Part shown: positions 25,846 to 35,628 of the stretch, piece by piece
Numbering within the stretch: position 1 is the stretch's first letter
Layout of the letters: every line of letters begins with the position of its first letter
Source: SMWC01 sp964466315
GTDB taxonomy: Bacteria > Pseudomonadota > Gammaproteobacteria > Steroidobacterales > Rariloculaceae
DNA: 64,000 bases
NCBI GenBank assembly: GCA_964466315.1
Contig: CAYXNS010000005.1
Span: 1-64,000 of the forward strand
Direction: 5' to 3'
Made by a program: the position numbers and the translations under genes
Notes under the pieces: model-generated
What the model saw: the letters and a program-made list of their open reading frames with translations, nothing else
Databases searched by the model: none
Told to the model about the DNA's origin: nothing

Positions 25846-26792
25846 TTCGCAAACCCGTCCGTTGCCATGATGAGTTCATGCATGATGCCCGGCTCATAAG
25901 CCGAGTGGCCGGCGTCCTCGACGAGGTGAAACTCGGCCTCCGGCCAGCGGGTCACGAGTTCCCAGGCCGTTTCCATCGGGCAGACCACGTCGTAGCGGCC
26001 CTGCACGATGACGGTGGGAATATGACGGATGCGGTCGACACCATCGAAGAGCTGATTCTCCGACTCGAAAAAACCGTCGTTCATGAAGTAATGAACCTCG
26101 ATACGCGCCAATGCGATCGCGAACTCGGTCTGCTCGAACGGCAGCGTGTGTGCCGGCTTCGGCAGCAGGAAACTCGTTGCGCCCTCCCAATAGGACCAGG
26201 CTCGTGCGGCTTCGACCATGACCTCCTTGTCGTCGCCGGTGAGCCGGCGATGGTAAGCGCCGAGGAGATCGTCGCGCTCCTCGGGCGGAATCGGTTCGAG
26301 AAAACGCTCCCATTGATCCGGGAACAGGAAACTGGCGCCATGCTGATAAAACCAGGCAAGTTCCTTGCGGCGCAGCAGGAAGATCCCGCGCACGACGAGT
26401 TCGCTGACCGAGTCCGAGTGGGCCTCGGCATAGGCCAGGGAAAGCGTGCTGCCCCAGGAGCCGCCGAAGACAAGCCATTGTGAAATCCCGAGATGCTCCC
26501 GCAGCCGCTCCATGTCGGCGATGAGATGCCCTGTTGTATTGCCTTCGAGCGAGGCATGCGGGCGGCTGCGGCCTGCGCCGCGTTGATCGAAGACGATGAT
26601 CCGGTAACGTGTCGGGTCGAAGAACCGCCGCGCGCCTTTGTCACCGCCGCCTCCAGGCCCACCGTGGACGAACACGGCCGGCTTGCCCTCCGGGTTGCCG
26701 CATTGCTCGTAGTAGACGACGTGCTCGCCATCCGGCGGCAAGAAGCCCTCATCGAAAGGCTCCAGTGCGGGATAGAGTGTGCGAAGCTTCAC
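25842..26792 (-). CDS. pip: Proline iminopeptidase (prolyl aminopeptidase)
   Basis: A 316-residue alpha/beta-hydrolase that removes N-terminal proline from peptides. It has HGGPGGGG (oxyanion region, 43-50), nucleophile Ser112 in GGSWGSTLSLAYA, acid in VQGRYDVVCP and His in VEDAGHSAYEPG. The N-terminus LRTLYPALEPFDEGFLP is typical of the family. First gene of a two-gene unit with dihydroorotase (4-base overlap); the pairing has no obvious metabolic logic. Confidence 0.95.
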   Translation of the reverse strand: MKLRTLYPALEPFDEGFLPPDGEHVVYYEQCGNPEGKPAVFVHGGPGGGGDKGARRFFDPTRYRIIVFDQRGAGRSRPHASLEGNTTGHLIADMERLREHLGISQWLVFGGSWGSTLSLAYAEAHSDSVSELVVRGIFLLRRKELAWFYQHGASFLFPDQWERFLEPIPPEERDDLLGAYHRRLTGDDKEVMVEAARAWSYWEGATSFLLPKPAHTLPFEQTEFAIALARIEVHYFMNDGFFESENQLFDGVDRIRHIPTVIVQGRYDVVCPMETAWELVTRWPEAEFHLVEDAGHSAYEPGIMHELIMATDGFAK

Positions 26793-26870
26793 TTGCCGTG
26801 AACGTGTCGAGTTAGATCGCCCGCAGCTCGCTGCTCTATACTCCGAAGCTCACTCATCTCGGGTGGGATC

Positions 26871-27254
26871 ATGAACGTTCCGCGCAACCTGCTACTCCTG
26901 CTCGGCCTCTGCGCCGTCGCAGCCTGTGAGCGACAGGATGCCATCTCGACAGCCGGTAACGCCAGCGAAGTCGTATTCAATCGCGGCAACGGCGGTGAAC
27001 CCGCCACTCTGGATCCGCATCGCAACGAGGACGATGGCGGGGCCAACATACTCCGGGACCTCTATGAAGGCTTGACCACGGAGAATGTCGCCGCAGAGGT
27101 AGTTCCGGGCGCTGCTGAGTCTTGGGAAATCAGCTTGGATGGGCTCGTCTACTCCTATGTGAACAGGCACCTCGTCAAACCCTATGTGAGAGGCTTCGAG
27201 GCGAATATCATGAACCGCAACCATTCACGATATTACCGCATCGAACGAAACTAG
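26871..27254 (+). pseudogene. oppA: Oligopeptide-binding lipoprotein (OppA-like) with a large in-frame internal deletion
   Basis: The 127-codon frame starts with a lipoprotein signal (LCAVAACERQ) and the normal OppA N-terminus (FNRGNGGEPATLDPHRNE, ILRDLYEGLTTENVAAEVV, AAESWEISLDGLVYS). It then jumps directly to the normal OppA C-terminus (RHLVKPYVRGFEANIMNRNH, SRYYRIE). OppA proteins are about 530 residues, so roughly 400 residues are lost at about 27155-27165 without breaking the frame. The peptide-binding lobes are gone, so transport function is excluded; a short lipoprotein could still be made. No opp permease genes are nearby. Confidence 0.85.
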
Positions 27255-27300
27255 CAGACACTCAAAAAAGTCTCAGACGGCACACTACCTCGAGAACAGC

Positions 27301-30021
27301 ATGAATCGACCGACCGTTACTCTGTGCATACTCTTGTTCGCCTCCGCGCTCGCGGCTCAGAACGACCCGGATATCTCGTTCGAAGAGTTCACGCTCGACA
27401 ACGGGCTGCGCGTTATCGTCCACGAGGATCACAAGGCGCCGATCATCGCCACGAACCTCTGGTATCACGTCGGCTCGAAAAACGAGTTGCCAGGCAAGAC
27501 CGGGTTCGCTCATCTGTTCGAGCACCTGATGTTCAACGGCACTGAGAATTACGACGATGAGTGGTTCGGGCCACTGCAGGAAGTCGGCGCGACCCAAATC
27601 AATGGCACGACGAACTCGGACCGCACGAACTACTATCAGACTGTTCCAACGAGCGCACTGGACCTCGTGCTCTGGATGGAGTCGGACCGCATGGGGCATC
27701 TGCTCGGCGCCGTCGATCAGGAGAAGCTCAATGAGCAACGCGGCGTCGTGCAGAACGAAAAGCGTCAGGGCGAGAATCGACCCTACGGCCGGGTGTTCGA
27801 CTACATCAACGAGAACGTCTTCCCCGAGGGGCATCCCTATTCGTGGTCGCCAATCGGCTCGATGGAGGACCTTAACGCCGCGACGCTGGACGACGTGCGG
27901 GATTGGTTCGCAACTTACTACGGCCCGAACAACGCCACGCTCGTACTCGCCGGCGATATCGATGCTCCCACGGCGAGGGAGCGGACCGAGCTCTACTTCG
28001 GCGATATTCCTCCGGGTCCGCCGCTGGCTCGAATGAATGCCTGGGTACCGACGCTCAGCAATGAACGCCGCATGGTCGTGGAGGACCGTGTTCCACAGGC
28101 GCGCATCTACAAGACCTGGCCGACGCCGGAGTGGGTGCAGGAGGAGGCCGACTGGCTGTCGCTCGCGGGCAACATTCTTGGAGAGGGTAGGAGCTCGCGG
28201 CTCTATCAGCGTCTTGTCGTCGAGGAACTGGTCGCGACCGATGTTGGCGCTTTTTCCGAGGGTGATGAAATCGCTGGCGAGTTTTTGGTATATGCAACGG
28301 CCCAGCCCGGCGGCGATCTGGCGATTGTCGAGCAGCTACTGGATGAGGAAATCGAGCTATTTTTGAGCGACGGACCGACAGACGAGGAACTCGCGCGTGT
28401 CGTCACGAGGACGAAAGCGGACTTCATTCGCGCCATCGAACGTGTCAGCGGCAAGGCGAGAATCCTCATCGAGGGCGCCGTGTTTGGAGGCCGACCCGAC
28501 GCCTACATCGAGTCGCTCGCTATCCTCGAGTCCCTCGAGCCAGAGGATCTTCGAAACGCCACACGAAAGTGGTTGTCGTGGCCAGCGTTCACGCTCGAGG
28601 TTCATCCGTTCGCGGCTAACTTGACGGCGACCGAGCAAGCGGTGGATCGCAGCGCTCTGCCTTTTCCCGACACGTTCCCGCAAGCTGAGTTTCCGGATCT
28701 TCAGATCGGCGAACTCTCTAACGGCATGCGCCTGATCGTAGCGACGCGAGATGCAGTGCCGGTCATTCACATGAGCCTGCAACTCAATATGGGATACGCG
28801 GCGGACCAGTTTTCGAGACCCGGCGCGGCCGGTCTCATGATCAACATGCTGGAGGAAGGAACGACGAACCGTGACGCGCTGCAGATCAGCGAAGAACTCG
28901 ACGATCTCGGCGGCGAAATCCGCGCGGGATCGAATCTCGACTTCTCGTTCGTCAGCATGTCCGCACTGACCGAGAATCTGGAGCTGACACTCGATATATT
29001 CGGCGACGTCATCCTGAACCCGGCCTTCCCGGACGACGATCTCGCGCGCCTCAAGCGCCTGCAGATCGCCGCGATTCAGCGCGAGAAGATGACGCCGGTC
29101 AACATGGCACTGCGATTGTTTCCGCAACTCGTCTACGGTGATGGACACACCTATTCATTGCCGATGACGGGCTCGGGAACCGAGGCCTCGATCGGTGCGT
29201 TGCAACGTGCCGACCTCGTGGATCTCCACGATACCTGGTTCCGGCCCGAGAACGCGACGATGATCGTCGTCGGCGACACGAACATGGCCGAGATTACACC
29301 CTACCTCGAAGACCTGTTCGCGGGCTGGACCGGCGGCGGCGTCCCGGAAAAAATCATTCCGACGGTCGATCTTCCCGACGAGACTCGGGTGGTCCTCGTC
29401 GACCGGCCCGGCTCCGAGCAGAGCTTCATTATCGTGGGCCATCTCGTAACGCCCCGGATCGGCGACGGCGAGCTCGCGATCCAGGCGATGAACTTCAGTT
29501 TCGGCGGCAACTTCACCTCGCGCATCAACATGAATCTGCGGGAGGACAAGGCGTGGTCCTACGGCGTACGCTCCATCATCGTGGATACGATGAACCAGCG
29601 GCCATTCATCATCTATGCACCGGTTCAGACCGATCGGACCGCAGCGTCCATGCTCGAACTCGACCGCGAAATCCGCGAGGTCCGGACGACGCGACCAATC
29701 AGCGAAGCAGAAGTCGCAACCAGCAAGCGCCAGAATACGCTGCAGCTGCCGGGCCGCTGGGAGACGGCGCGCGCCGTCATGGGCGACATCGCCGAAATCG
29801 TGCGTTTCGGCCTGCCGGACGACTACTGGCGCCATTATCCGGCGCTCGTCGAAGCCGTGAACGTCACCGAGGTCAACGAGGCCGCGCAGACGCTGCTCGC
29901 GCCGGACAACCTGACCTGGGTCGTCGTCGGCGATCTCGAACTGATCGAGGCCGATATCCGCGCGCTGAACCTCGGGCCGATTCAACTCATGGATGTGGAC
30001 GGCAACCTGCTCGGTAACTAA
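27301..30021 (+). CDS. M16-family zinc peptidase (full-length, two M16 halves)
   Basis: A 906-residue periplasmic metalloprotease with signal peptide (1-19). The inverted zinc motif HxxEH is His71-Glu74-His75 in GFAHLFEHLMFNG, with the downstream Glu in NEQRGVVQNEKRQ. The second, non-catalytic M16 half starts near residue 470 (LSNGMRLIVATRDAVPVIHM), as in clam-shell pitrilysin enzymes. It degrades small peptides or misfolded fragments in the envelope. A palindromic repeat follows its stop codon. Confidence 0.93.
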   Translation: MNRPTVTLCILLFASALAAQNDPDISFEEFTLDNGLRVIVHEDHKAPIIATNLWYHVGSKNELPGKTGFAHLFEHLMFNGTENYDDEWFGPLQEVGATQINGTTNSDRTNYYQTVPTSALDLVLWMESDRMGHLLGAVDQEKLNEQRGVVQNEKRQGENRPYGRVFDYINENVFPEGHPYSWSPIGSMEDLNAATLDDVRDWFATYYGPNNATLVLAGDIDAPTARERTELYFGDIPPGPPLARMNAWVPTLSNERRMVVEDRVPQARIYKTWPTPEWVQEEADWLSLAGNILGEGRSSRLYQRLVVEELVATDVGAFSEGDEIAGEFLVYATAQPGGDLAIVEQLLDEEIELFLSDGPTDEELARVVTRTKADFIRAIERVSGKARILIEGAVFGGRPDAYIESLAILESLEPEDLRNATRKWLSWPAFTLEVHPFAANLTATEQAVDRSALPFPDTFPQAEFPDLQIGELSNGMRLIVATRDAVPVIHMSLQLNMGYAADQFSRPGAAGLMINMLEEGTTNRDALQISEELDDLGGEIRAGSNLDFSFVSMSALTENLELTLDIFGDVILNPAFPDDDLARLKRLQIAAIQREKMTPVNMALRLFPQLVYGDGHTYSLPMTGSGTEASIGALQRADLVDLHDTWFRPENATMIVVGDTNMAEITPYLEDLFAGWTGGGVPEKIIPTVDLPDETRVVLVDRPGSEQSFIIVGHLVTPRIGDGELAIQAMNFSFGGNFTSRINMNLREDKAWSYGVRSIIVDTMNQRPFIIYAPVQTDRTAASMLELDREIREVRTTRPISEAEVATSKRQNTLQLPGRWETARAVMGDIAEIVRFGLPDDYWRHYPALVEAVNVTEVNEAAQTLLAPDNLTWVVVGDLELIEADIRALNLGPIQLMDVDGNLLGN

Positions 30022-30048
30022 AAAAAGGGGGCCGGGTCCCTTTTTTTC
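30019..30048. repeat. Palindromic intergenic element, copy 3, likely terminator
   Basis: The TAA of the M16 gene runs into seven A, GGGGGCCGGGTCCC and seven T. Arms AAAAAAAGGG and CCCTTTTTTT flank an 8-base centre. Same family as the copies at 4821, 13422, 34788, 39079 and 44459. Confidence 0.75.
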
Positions 30049-30164
30049 CTATACGCCACCGACGGGGGCTTGAATCGCTCGCCGGCTTGTGGAAAATTGC
30101 GTTCCGGATTTGTTGTCGCCCGGCTCGACACGGAGAATGGCAAGCAAGAAAGATGGGAGTCGCA

Positions 30165-31100
30165 ATGATCAATTGCCAGAACCTGACCAAACGATACGGC
30201 CCGCTGCTGGCCGTCGACGACCTGAGCTTTCAGGTTGAGCCGGGTGAAGTCCTAGGCTTCCTCGGCCCCAATGGCGCCGGCAAGAGCACTACGATGCGCA
30301 TTCTCGCCGGCTTCCTACCGGCGACGACCGGTAGCGCGACCGTGTGCGGCTTCGATGTCGATACGCAGAGCACCGACGCCAAGCGCCGCATCGGCTACCT
30401 GCCCGAAGGGGCTCCCAGTTATCCCGAGATGTCACCGCGCTCTTTCCTCGAATTCGTCGCCGACGTCAGAGGCCTAGAGGGTGCGACTCGAAGGAACAGC
30501 CTCGATCGGGTTTACGGACTCCTGCATCTGGAGCCCGTGCTGGAACAGACCATCGACACACTCTCGAAAGGCTATAAGCGCCGCGTCGGGCTGGCACAGG
30601 CGATTCTTCACGATCCCGATGTGCTGATACTGGATGAGCCTACCGACGGCCTGGATCCGAATCAGAAGCACGAGGTGCGCCAGCTCATCAACCAGATGTC
30701 GCAGAGCAAGATCATCGTGATCTCGACGCATCTTCTCGAGGAAGTCGACGCGCTGTGCAATCGCGCAATCATCATCGCTCACGGCCGAATCCTAGCCGAC
30801 GACACGCCGGAGCGGCTCAAGGCGCGCTCGCGCTTCTACAACGCCGTATCGGTGAAGCTCGCCGACTGCTCACAGCTCGACGAGGTGCGCAACGGCATCG
30901 AGGCCCTAGCCGAGGTCGATACGATCGAGATAGACGACCACTCGGACCGGCTGACCGCGTTCCCGGCGAACGGAAAACTGCCGCTGGGAGCGATAACCGA
31001 ACTCGCTTCCACGAAGGGCTGGGAGTTCTCTGAACTGCATCTGGAGTCTGGCCGCCTCGATGAGGTTTTCCGCACAATCACGGGAGGAGCCAGCGCATGA
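30165..31100 (+). CDS. ABC transporter ATPase, Gld-like export system
   Basis: A 311-residue ATPase. ATG 30165 is chosen because GGGAG is five bases upstream; ATG 30153 is an alternative. Walker A GPNGAGKST (34-42), signature TLSKGYKRRVGLAQ, Walker B VLILDEPTDGLDP and the H-loop ISTHLLEE are intact. The C-terminal extension of about 80 residues is as in GldA/CcmA-type subunits. It forms an operon with the permease (overlap of 4 bases), the GldG-like protein and a DUF4340 protein. Confidence 0.93.
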   Translation: MINCQNLTKRYGPLLAVDDLSFQVEPGEVLGFLGPNGAGKSTTMRILAGFLPATTGSATVCGFDVDTQSTDAKRRIGYLPEGAPSYPEMSPRSFLEFVADVRGLEGATRRNSLDRVYGLLHLEPVLEQTIDTLSKGYKRRVGLAQAILHDPDVLILDEPTDGLDPNQKHEVRQLINQMSQSKIIVISTHLLEEVDALCNRAIIIAHGRILADDTPERLKARSRFYNAVSVKLADCSQLDEVRNGIEALAEVDTIEIDDHSDRLTAFPANGKLPLGAITELASTKGWEFSELHLESGRLDEVFRTITGGASA

Positions 31101-31831
31101 ATGCCATGCTTGCGATCATGCGCCGCGAACTCCGGAGTTATTTCCTGACTCCCGTGGCGTACGTCTTTATCGTCATCTTTCTCGTCCTGACGAGCACCTT
31201 CACTTTCTATCTCGGTGGTTTCTATGAGCGCAGCCAGGCGGATCTCGCGCCGTTTTTTAACTTTCATCCATGGCTTTATCTCTTCCTGGTTCCCGCACTA
31301 AGCATGCGTCTGTGGGCGGAGGAGCGTAAGTCGGGCAGCATCGAGTTGCTCATGACGCTTCCGGTAGAACTCTGGCAGGCCGTTACCGGAAAGTTTCTCG
31401 CGGCCTGGGCATTTACCGGGCTCGCACTCGTTTTGACCTTTCCCATCTGGATAACGGTCAACTATCTCGGCGATCCCGATAACGGTGCAGTCATCGCCGC
31501 TTACATCGGCAGCCTGCTCATGGCTGGTGGTTTTCTCGCGGTCGGTTCGTGCATCTCGGCTGCGACAAAGAACCAGGTCATCGCGTTCATCCTCGCCGTC
31601 GTCGCTTGCTTCCTGCTGCTGCTCGCCGGCTTCCCGTTGGTTCTCGACGTGTTCTCTGCCTGGGCTCCGCAGACCCTCGTCGACACCGTCGCGAGTCTGA
31701 GTTTCCTGACGCACTTCGCGAGTATCAGCAAAGGCGTCATCGACCTGCGCGATCTCGTCTATTTCGGTTTACTCATTGGCGTCATGCTCTACGCCAACGC
31801 GATCGTCCTACAACTCAAAAAGGCGGATTGA
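31097..31831 (+). CDS. ABC-2 permease, GldF-like
   Basis: A 244-residue protein with six membrane helices of the ABC-2 permease type (RRELRSYFLTPVAYVFIVIF, RLWAEERKSGSIELLMTLPV, LVDTVASLSFLTHFASISKG). These permeases export hydrophobic molecules, polysaccharide or proteins; the Flavobacterium homologue GldF is tied to gliding, but homologues are widespread in non-gliding gammaproteobacteria. Overlaps the ATPase gene by 4 bases. Confidence 0.9.
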   Translation: MNAMLAIMRRELRSYFLTPVAYVFIVIFLVLTSTFTFYLGGFYERSQADLAPFFNFHPWLYLFLVPALSMRLWAEERKSGSIELLMTLPVELWQAVTGKFLAAWAFTGLALVLTFPIWITVNYLGDPDNGAVIAAYIGSLLMAGGFLAVGSCISAATKNQVIAFILAVVACFLLLLAGFPLVLDVFSAWAPQTLVDTVASLSFLTHFASISKGVIDLRDLVYFGLLIGVMLYANAIVLQLKKAD

Positions 31832-31838
31832 GAGTCCC

Positions 31839-33761
31839 GTGACTACGCAAGAACAGAGAAAGGTTGGGCTGGCGTCGTTGGGCCTCCTCGGGCTCACGTT
31901 CATCGCCGCCTTGGTAGCGAGCAACACGCTGCTCAGGGGGATGCGGGTCGATCTGACCGAGAACAATCTCTACACGATCTCGGACGGAACGAGAGAGTTA
32001 CTCGCATCAATCAACGAACCGATCAACCTCTACTTCTTCTTCTCGGACGAAGAGACGGCCGATATTCCTTATCTCAGAGGCTACGCGACACGCGTTCGGG
32101 AAACCCTGGAAGAGTTCGCGCGAGTCGCGGACGATAACCTGATCGTCCACAACGTCGATCCCGCACCATTCTCGGAGGACGAGGATCGCGCGGCGCAGTT
32201 CGGGCTCGAGTCGATCGCTCTCGGTGGGCTGGCCCAGTCGGTCTACTTCGGTCTCGCCGGCACGAACAGCGTCGGCGAAGAAGATACGATTCCGTTCCTG
32301 CAACCGGAGAAAGAAACCTTTCTCGAGTACGACCTCGCGAAGCTCATTTATAACCTGGCGAATCCGGACAAGACAGTTGTGGGATTACTCTCGGGTACTT
32401 CGATGAACGCCGGCTTCGATCCGCAGACGCAACAGCTTACCGACCCCTGGGTAATCACGACTCAGGCTCAGCAGCTCTTCGAGATCCGTCAACTCACGCC
32501 AGGCATGGCGCAAGTCGAAGAAGACATCAATGTGCTCTGGATCGTCCATCCGAAAGCGCTCGATGACACGACGCTCTATGCGATCGATCAGTTCATTCTG
32601 CGCGGCGGCCGGGCGCTGATCTTCGTGGACCCCTTCGCCGAGATCGACATGTCCGCGACCGATCCAGCGACGATGGCGGCCGGCAGCTCGTCTACGTTGG
32701 CACCGTTATTCTCGGCCTGGGGGGTCGAATTCGCGCCGGAGAACGTCGTTGCCGACGATCGCTATGCTTTGAGTGTCAACTCGGGCCTGGGTGGACGGCC
32801 CGTCCGGCACGTCGGCTTACTGGGACTCAACGAACTCGCTCTGAATAACGAGGACATCGTCACCTCGAATCTCGGCTCGATCAATCTAGGCACGGCCGGC
32901 CACTTCACGCTCGCGGAAGAGAGCGAAGCGACACTCGTGCCATTGCTGACCTCGAGCACGTCGGCGGCGACGTTGCCGACGATCCAGTTCCAGTTTCTCT
33001 CCGATCCCGCCGCGCTCATGGATTCGTTCACGCCGAGCGGCGAGAGCTACGTGCTCGCGGCCCGACTTGAGGGCCCGCTGACGACGGCCTTTCCCGACGG
33101 CCCACCCGACGGCGACGAGGAACCCGCTGACGACGCGTTGACTGACGCCGGCGAGGTCGCCCAGGAAGAAGACATCACCCCAGCGGATCACCTGACCTCG
33201 ACGGAGTCCGCGAACATCATCCTCGTCGGCGACGTCGACATCCTCAGTGACCGTCTCTGGGCACAGCGGCAGAATTTCTTCGGCCAGCAACTGGTCACTG
33301 CGTTCGCCAACAATGGTGACTTCGTCGTCAACTCGCTGGACAACCTCTCGGGAAGCGCCGCATTGATCGGCATCCGGGCGCGCGCAAGCTTCTCCCGGCC
33401 GTTTACACGCGTCGAGGATTTACGCCGCATCGCCGAGGCTGAGTTCCGAGCGACAGAGCAACGGCTGCAAACCGAACTCGCCGAGACCGAACAGCGGCTT
33501 GGCGAGCTTCAGGCGGCTCGCAGCGATGGCGGCTCCCTGCTCATGAGCGAGGAGCAGCAGGCGGAGATCGAGCGGTTTTTGGACCAGCAGATTCGAATCC
33601 GCCAGGAACTCAGAGCCGTGCAGCGGGATCTGGACCTATCGATCGAGCAACTCGGCACGACACTTAAGATCGTCAATATCGGACTCGTTCCGTTGCTGCT
33701 CACCATCGCGGCACTGGCGTTCGTGTTCTACCGGCGCCGCGAAACGAAGGTAGCGTCATGA
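31839..33761 (+). CDS. GldG-family ABC transporter auxiliary protein
   Basis: A 640-residue inner-membrane protein starting at GTG 31839. An N-terminal helix (LASLGLLGLTFIAALVASNT) is followed by a large periplasmic part of the GldG/ABC-type_uncharacterised domain (TDPWVITTQAQQLFEIRQLT, IDQFILRGGRALIFVDPF, DVDILSDRLWAQRQNFFGQQ). A coiled coil (about 555-620) and a second helix (VPLLLTIAALAFVFYRRRE) close it. Probably works with the permease on an envelope substrate. Overlaps the DUF4340 start by 4 bases. Confidence 0.88.
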   Translation: MTTQEQRKVGLASLGLLGLTFIAALVASNTLLRGMRVDLTENNLYTISDGTRELLASINEPINLYFFFSDEETADIPYLRGYATRVRETLEEFARVADDNLIVHNVDPAPFSEDEDRAAQFGLESIALGGLAQSVYFGLAGTNSVGEEDTIPFLQPEKETFLEYDLAKLIYNLANPDKTVVGLLSGTSMNAGFDPQTQQLTDPWVITTQAQQLFEIRQLTPGMAQVEEDINVLWIVHPKALDDTTLYAIDQFILRGGRALIFVDPFAEIDMSATDPATMAAGSSSTLAPLFSAWGVEFAPENVVADDRYALSVNSGLGGRPVRHVGLLGLNELALNNEDIVTSNLGSINLGTAGHFTLAEESEATLVPLLTSSTSAATLPTIQFQFLSDPAALMDSFTPSGESYVLAARLEGPLTTAFPDGPPDGDEEPADDALTDAGEVAQEEDITPADHLTSTESANIILVGDVDILSDRLWAQRQNFFGQQLVTAFANNGDFVVNSLDNLSGSAALIGIRARASFSRPFTRVEDLRRIAEAEFRATEQRLQTELAETEQRLGELQAARSDGGSLLMSEEQQAEIERFLDQQIRIRQELRAVQRDLDLSIEQLGTTLKIVNIGLVPLLLTIAALAFVFYRRRETKVAS

Positions 33762-34789
33762 ACAAGCGAACGCTGATGTGGCTCGCCGGTGCGCTGGTCG
33801 TGCTCGGAGTTCTCGCTATCTTCGGCCAGCGGGAGCAACAACTGGATACGCAGAGCGGCGAGATGTTCCTGCCCGGACTTCTTGAGTCGCTGGATGAGGT
33901 GACGCGCGTCGAACTCGCCGGACGCGGCGCGGAAACCGTCGCGACACTGGAACGCGGTGAGTCCGGGTGGGTCGTGCTCGAGCGAGACGGCTATCCCGCC
34001 GATCTGACGAAGACGCGCCACGCGCTACTCAGCCTGGCAGAGACGCAGATTCTCGAAGCGAAGACGGTCGATCCGGCGTTCCACGACCGTCTGGGCGTCG
34101 AGGCGATCACTGCGGAGACCGCAGGCGGCATCGCGGTTCGCCTGCTCGGACTGGAGGAGCCCGTCGAAGTCATCGTCGGCAACGCCGAGGGCGACTACCA
34201 GCGTTACGTTCGACGTCAGAATGAAAACCAGGCCTATCTTGTTAATAGAGACCCCGAAATCGGCACGACAGCGACCGACTGGCTCGACACGGCGATCATC
34301 GATCTCGACGGCGAGCGCGTTCAACACGTGACGGTAACTCGCCCGAATGGAGAGGAAGTGATCGTATCGAAAGCCGTTCGCGGGCAATCCAACTTCACCC
34401 TGGATAACACGCCGGAGGGACGCGAGCTACGCTACGACAGCGTTGCCAACGTGATGGGTAATGTCCTGGAGGGCCTGACACTCGATGACGTCGAGCGGCT
34501 ACCGGCTACGGCAGAAGACGTCATCGTGACGGTGTTTCGAACTTTTGACGGGCTCATGATTACCGCGCAGTCGCTGGAGCGCGAGGGCGATGCCTGGGTG
34601 AGCTTTGCGGCGACGGTAGATCCATCGCTGCCTGAAGAGTCGGAGCAGACGCGCGCGGCGGCCGAAACCCAAGCGTCTGAAATCAATGGTCGCGTCGCGG
34701 AATGGGAGTATAGGGTTCCGACCATCAAGTTCGAGCAGCTCACGCGCTCCATGGATGACCTGCTGCAAGCCATAGAAGAAGCGGAATAA
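33758..34789 (+). CDS. DUF4340 domain protein of the Gld-like ABC operon
   Basis: A 343-residue protein with one N-terminal membrane helix (LMWLAGALVVLGVLAIFGQR) and a long periplasmic part made of two DUF4340-type repeats (LTKTRHALLSLAETQILEAK, VANVMGNVLEGLTLDDVERL). DUF4340 is the regular fourth partner of the GldA-F-G-like operons. Its molecular role is unknown. A strong palindromic repeat follows its stop. Confidence 0.88.
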   Translation: MNKRTLMWLAGALVVLGVLAIFGQREQQLDTQSGEMFLPGLLESLDEVTRVELAGRGAETVATLERGESGWVVLERDGYPADLTKTRHALLSLAETQILEAKTVDPAFHDRLGVEAITAETAGGIAVRLLGLEEPVEVIVGNAEGDYQRYVRRQNENQAYLVNRDPEIGTTATDWLDTAIIDLDGERVQHVTVTRPNGEEVIVSKAVRGQSNFTLDNTPEGRELRYDSVANVMGNVLEGLTLDDVERLPATAEDVIVTVFRTFDGLMITAQSLEREGDAWVSFAATVDPSLPEESEQTRAAAETQASEINGRVAEWEYRVPTIKFEQLTRSMDDLLQAIEEAE

Positions 34790-34829
34790 GAAAAAAGGGG
34801 CCGGGTCCCTTTTTCCTGGCCCCTTTCTT
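34788..34829. repeat. Palindromic intergenic element, copy 4, likely terminator
   Basis: AAGAAAAAAGGGGCC and GGCCCCTTTCTT flank an inner GGGTCCCTTTTTCC, so two nested stems are possible. It lies at the end of the Gld-like ABC operon and its right edge overlaps the 3' end of the small minus-strand ORF. Confidence 0.75.
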
Positions 34830-35013
34830 ACCGGGGCATGAGCGGCAGGCCGGCGCTGATCAGGCCGAGGCCAGCGGCGGCAATCAAACCCGCAAGCCAC
34901 CAGTACTGCAACGGTCGCGACCGCTCGGGCTACTGACGGAAGGCATGATAGCCTTCCGTCAGCGTGAAGAGGCCAAAGCCGATCAGGGTCCAGCTAAGGA
35001 TCTCTATCCACAT
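34828..35013 (-). pseudogene. Small two-helix membrane protein ORF interrupted by one in-frame TAG
   Basis: On the minus strand ATG 35013 opens a frame reading MWIEILSWTLIGFGLFTL, then TEGYHAFRQ, an amber TAG, then PERSRPLQYWWLAGLIAAAG and LGLISAGLPLMPR with a TAA at 34828-34830. Both halves are typical hydrophobic helices of a ~60-residue membrane protein, so the TAG appears to split one gene. GAGG is 11 bases upstream of the start. It may be a nonsense mutation, a sequencing error, or readthrough; 27- and 33-residue pieces are also possible. Confidence 0.5.
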
Positions 35014-35129
35014 TCCTAGTCAAGCCTCATCTGCCTAAGTCGCTGCACCGAGCGCTGCAGTCTAAACACCGCCTGCATGCCGGTGTAGTAGGACTCGAGG
35101 GATGCGTTGGATACATACGCACCTACGAG

Positions 35130-35624
35130 ATGACTAACAACACGGCCGGCCGCGTGGGTCCGCCCATGGAACGACCACCGGAAGACGCCCGCGAATTCTT
35201 CCATGGCTTTCTCGAAAACGGCGGACTTTACGACTGGTCCTACTGGGACCACATTCAATCGTGGTGGGAGATTCACAACACGCCGAACGTGCTGCTGGTG
35301 CACTTCAACGATCTTAAAGCGGACATGGAAGGGGAGATTCGCCGCATAGCCGAGTTCTTGGACATCGAGATAGACGAAGAGCGTTGGCCCGACATCATCG
35401 AGCACTTCACCTTCGATTACATGAAGAAGAACGCGAATTCGCTTTTGGAGCACTTCCCTGACATGTTCGAGGGTGGCCTCACGAAGTTCGTCTACAAGGG
35501 CACGAACGGCCGCTGGCGCGATGGGCTGACGTCCGAGGAAAACGAGAAGTACGAGCGAATCGCGAACTCGCATCTCACGCCGGACTGCGCGCACTGGCAC
35601 GCGACCGGCGAGATGCCGGACTAA
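35130..35624 (+). pseudogene. Sulfotransferase C-terminal remnant
   Basis: The frame carries AGRVGPPMERPPEDAREFFH, NVLLVHFNDLKADMEGEIRR, IAEFLDIEIDE, HFTFDYMKKNAN and FVYKGTNGRWRDGLTSEE, which is the C-terminal half of a PAPS-dependent sulfotransferase including the KGTxGRWRD cofactor motif. The N-terminal P-loop (PKSGTTW-like) and about 130 residues are missing. The frame open upstream of the ATG has no resemblance to the family. It is not likely to be catalytic. Confidence 0.75.
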
Positions 35625-35628
35625 GATC

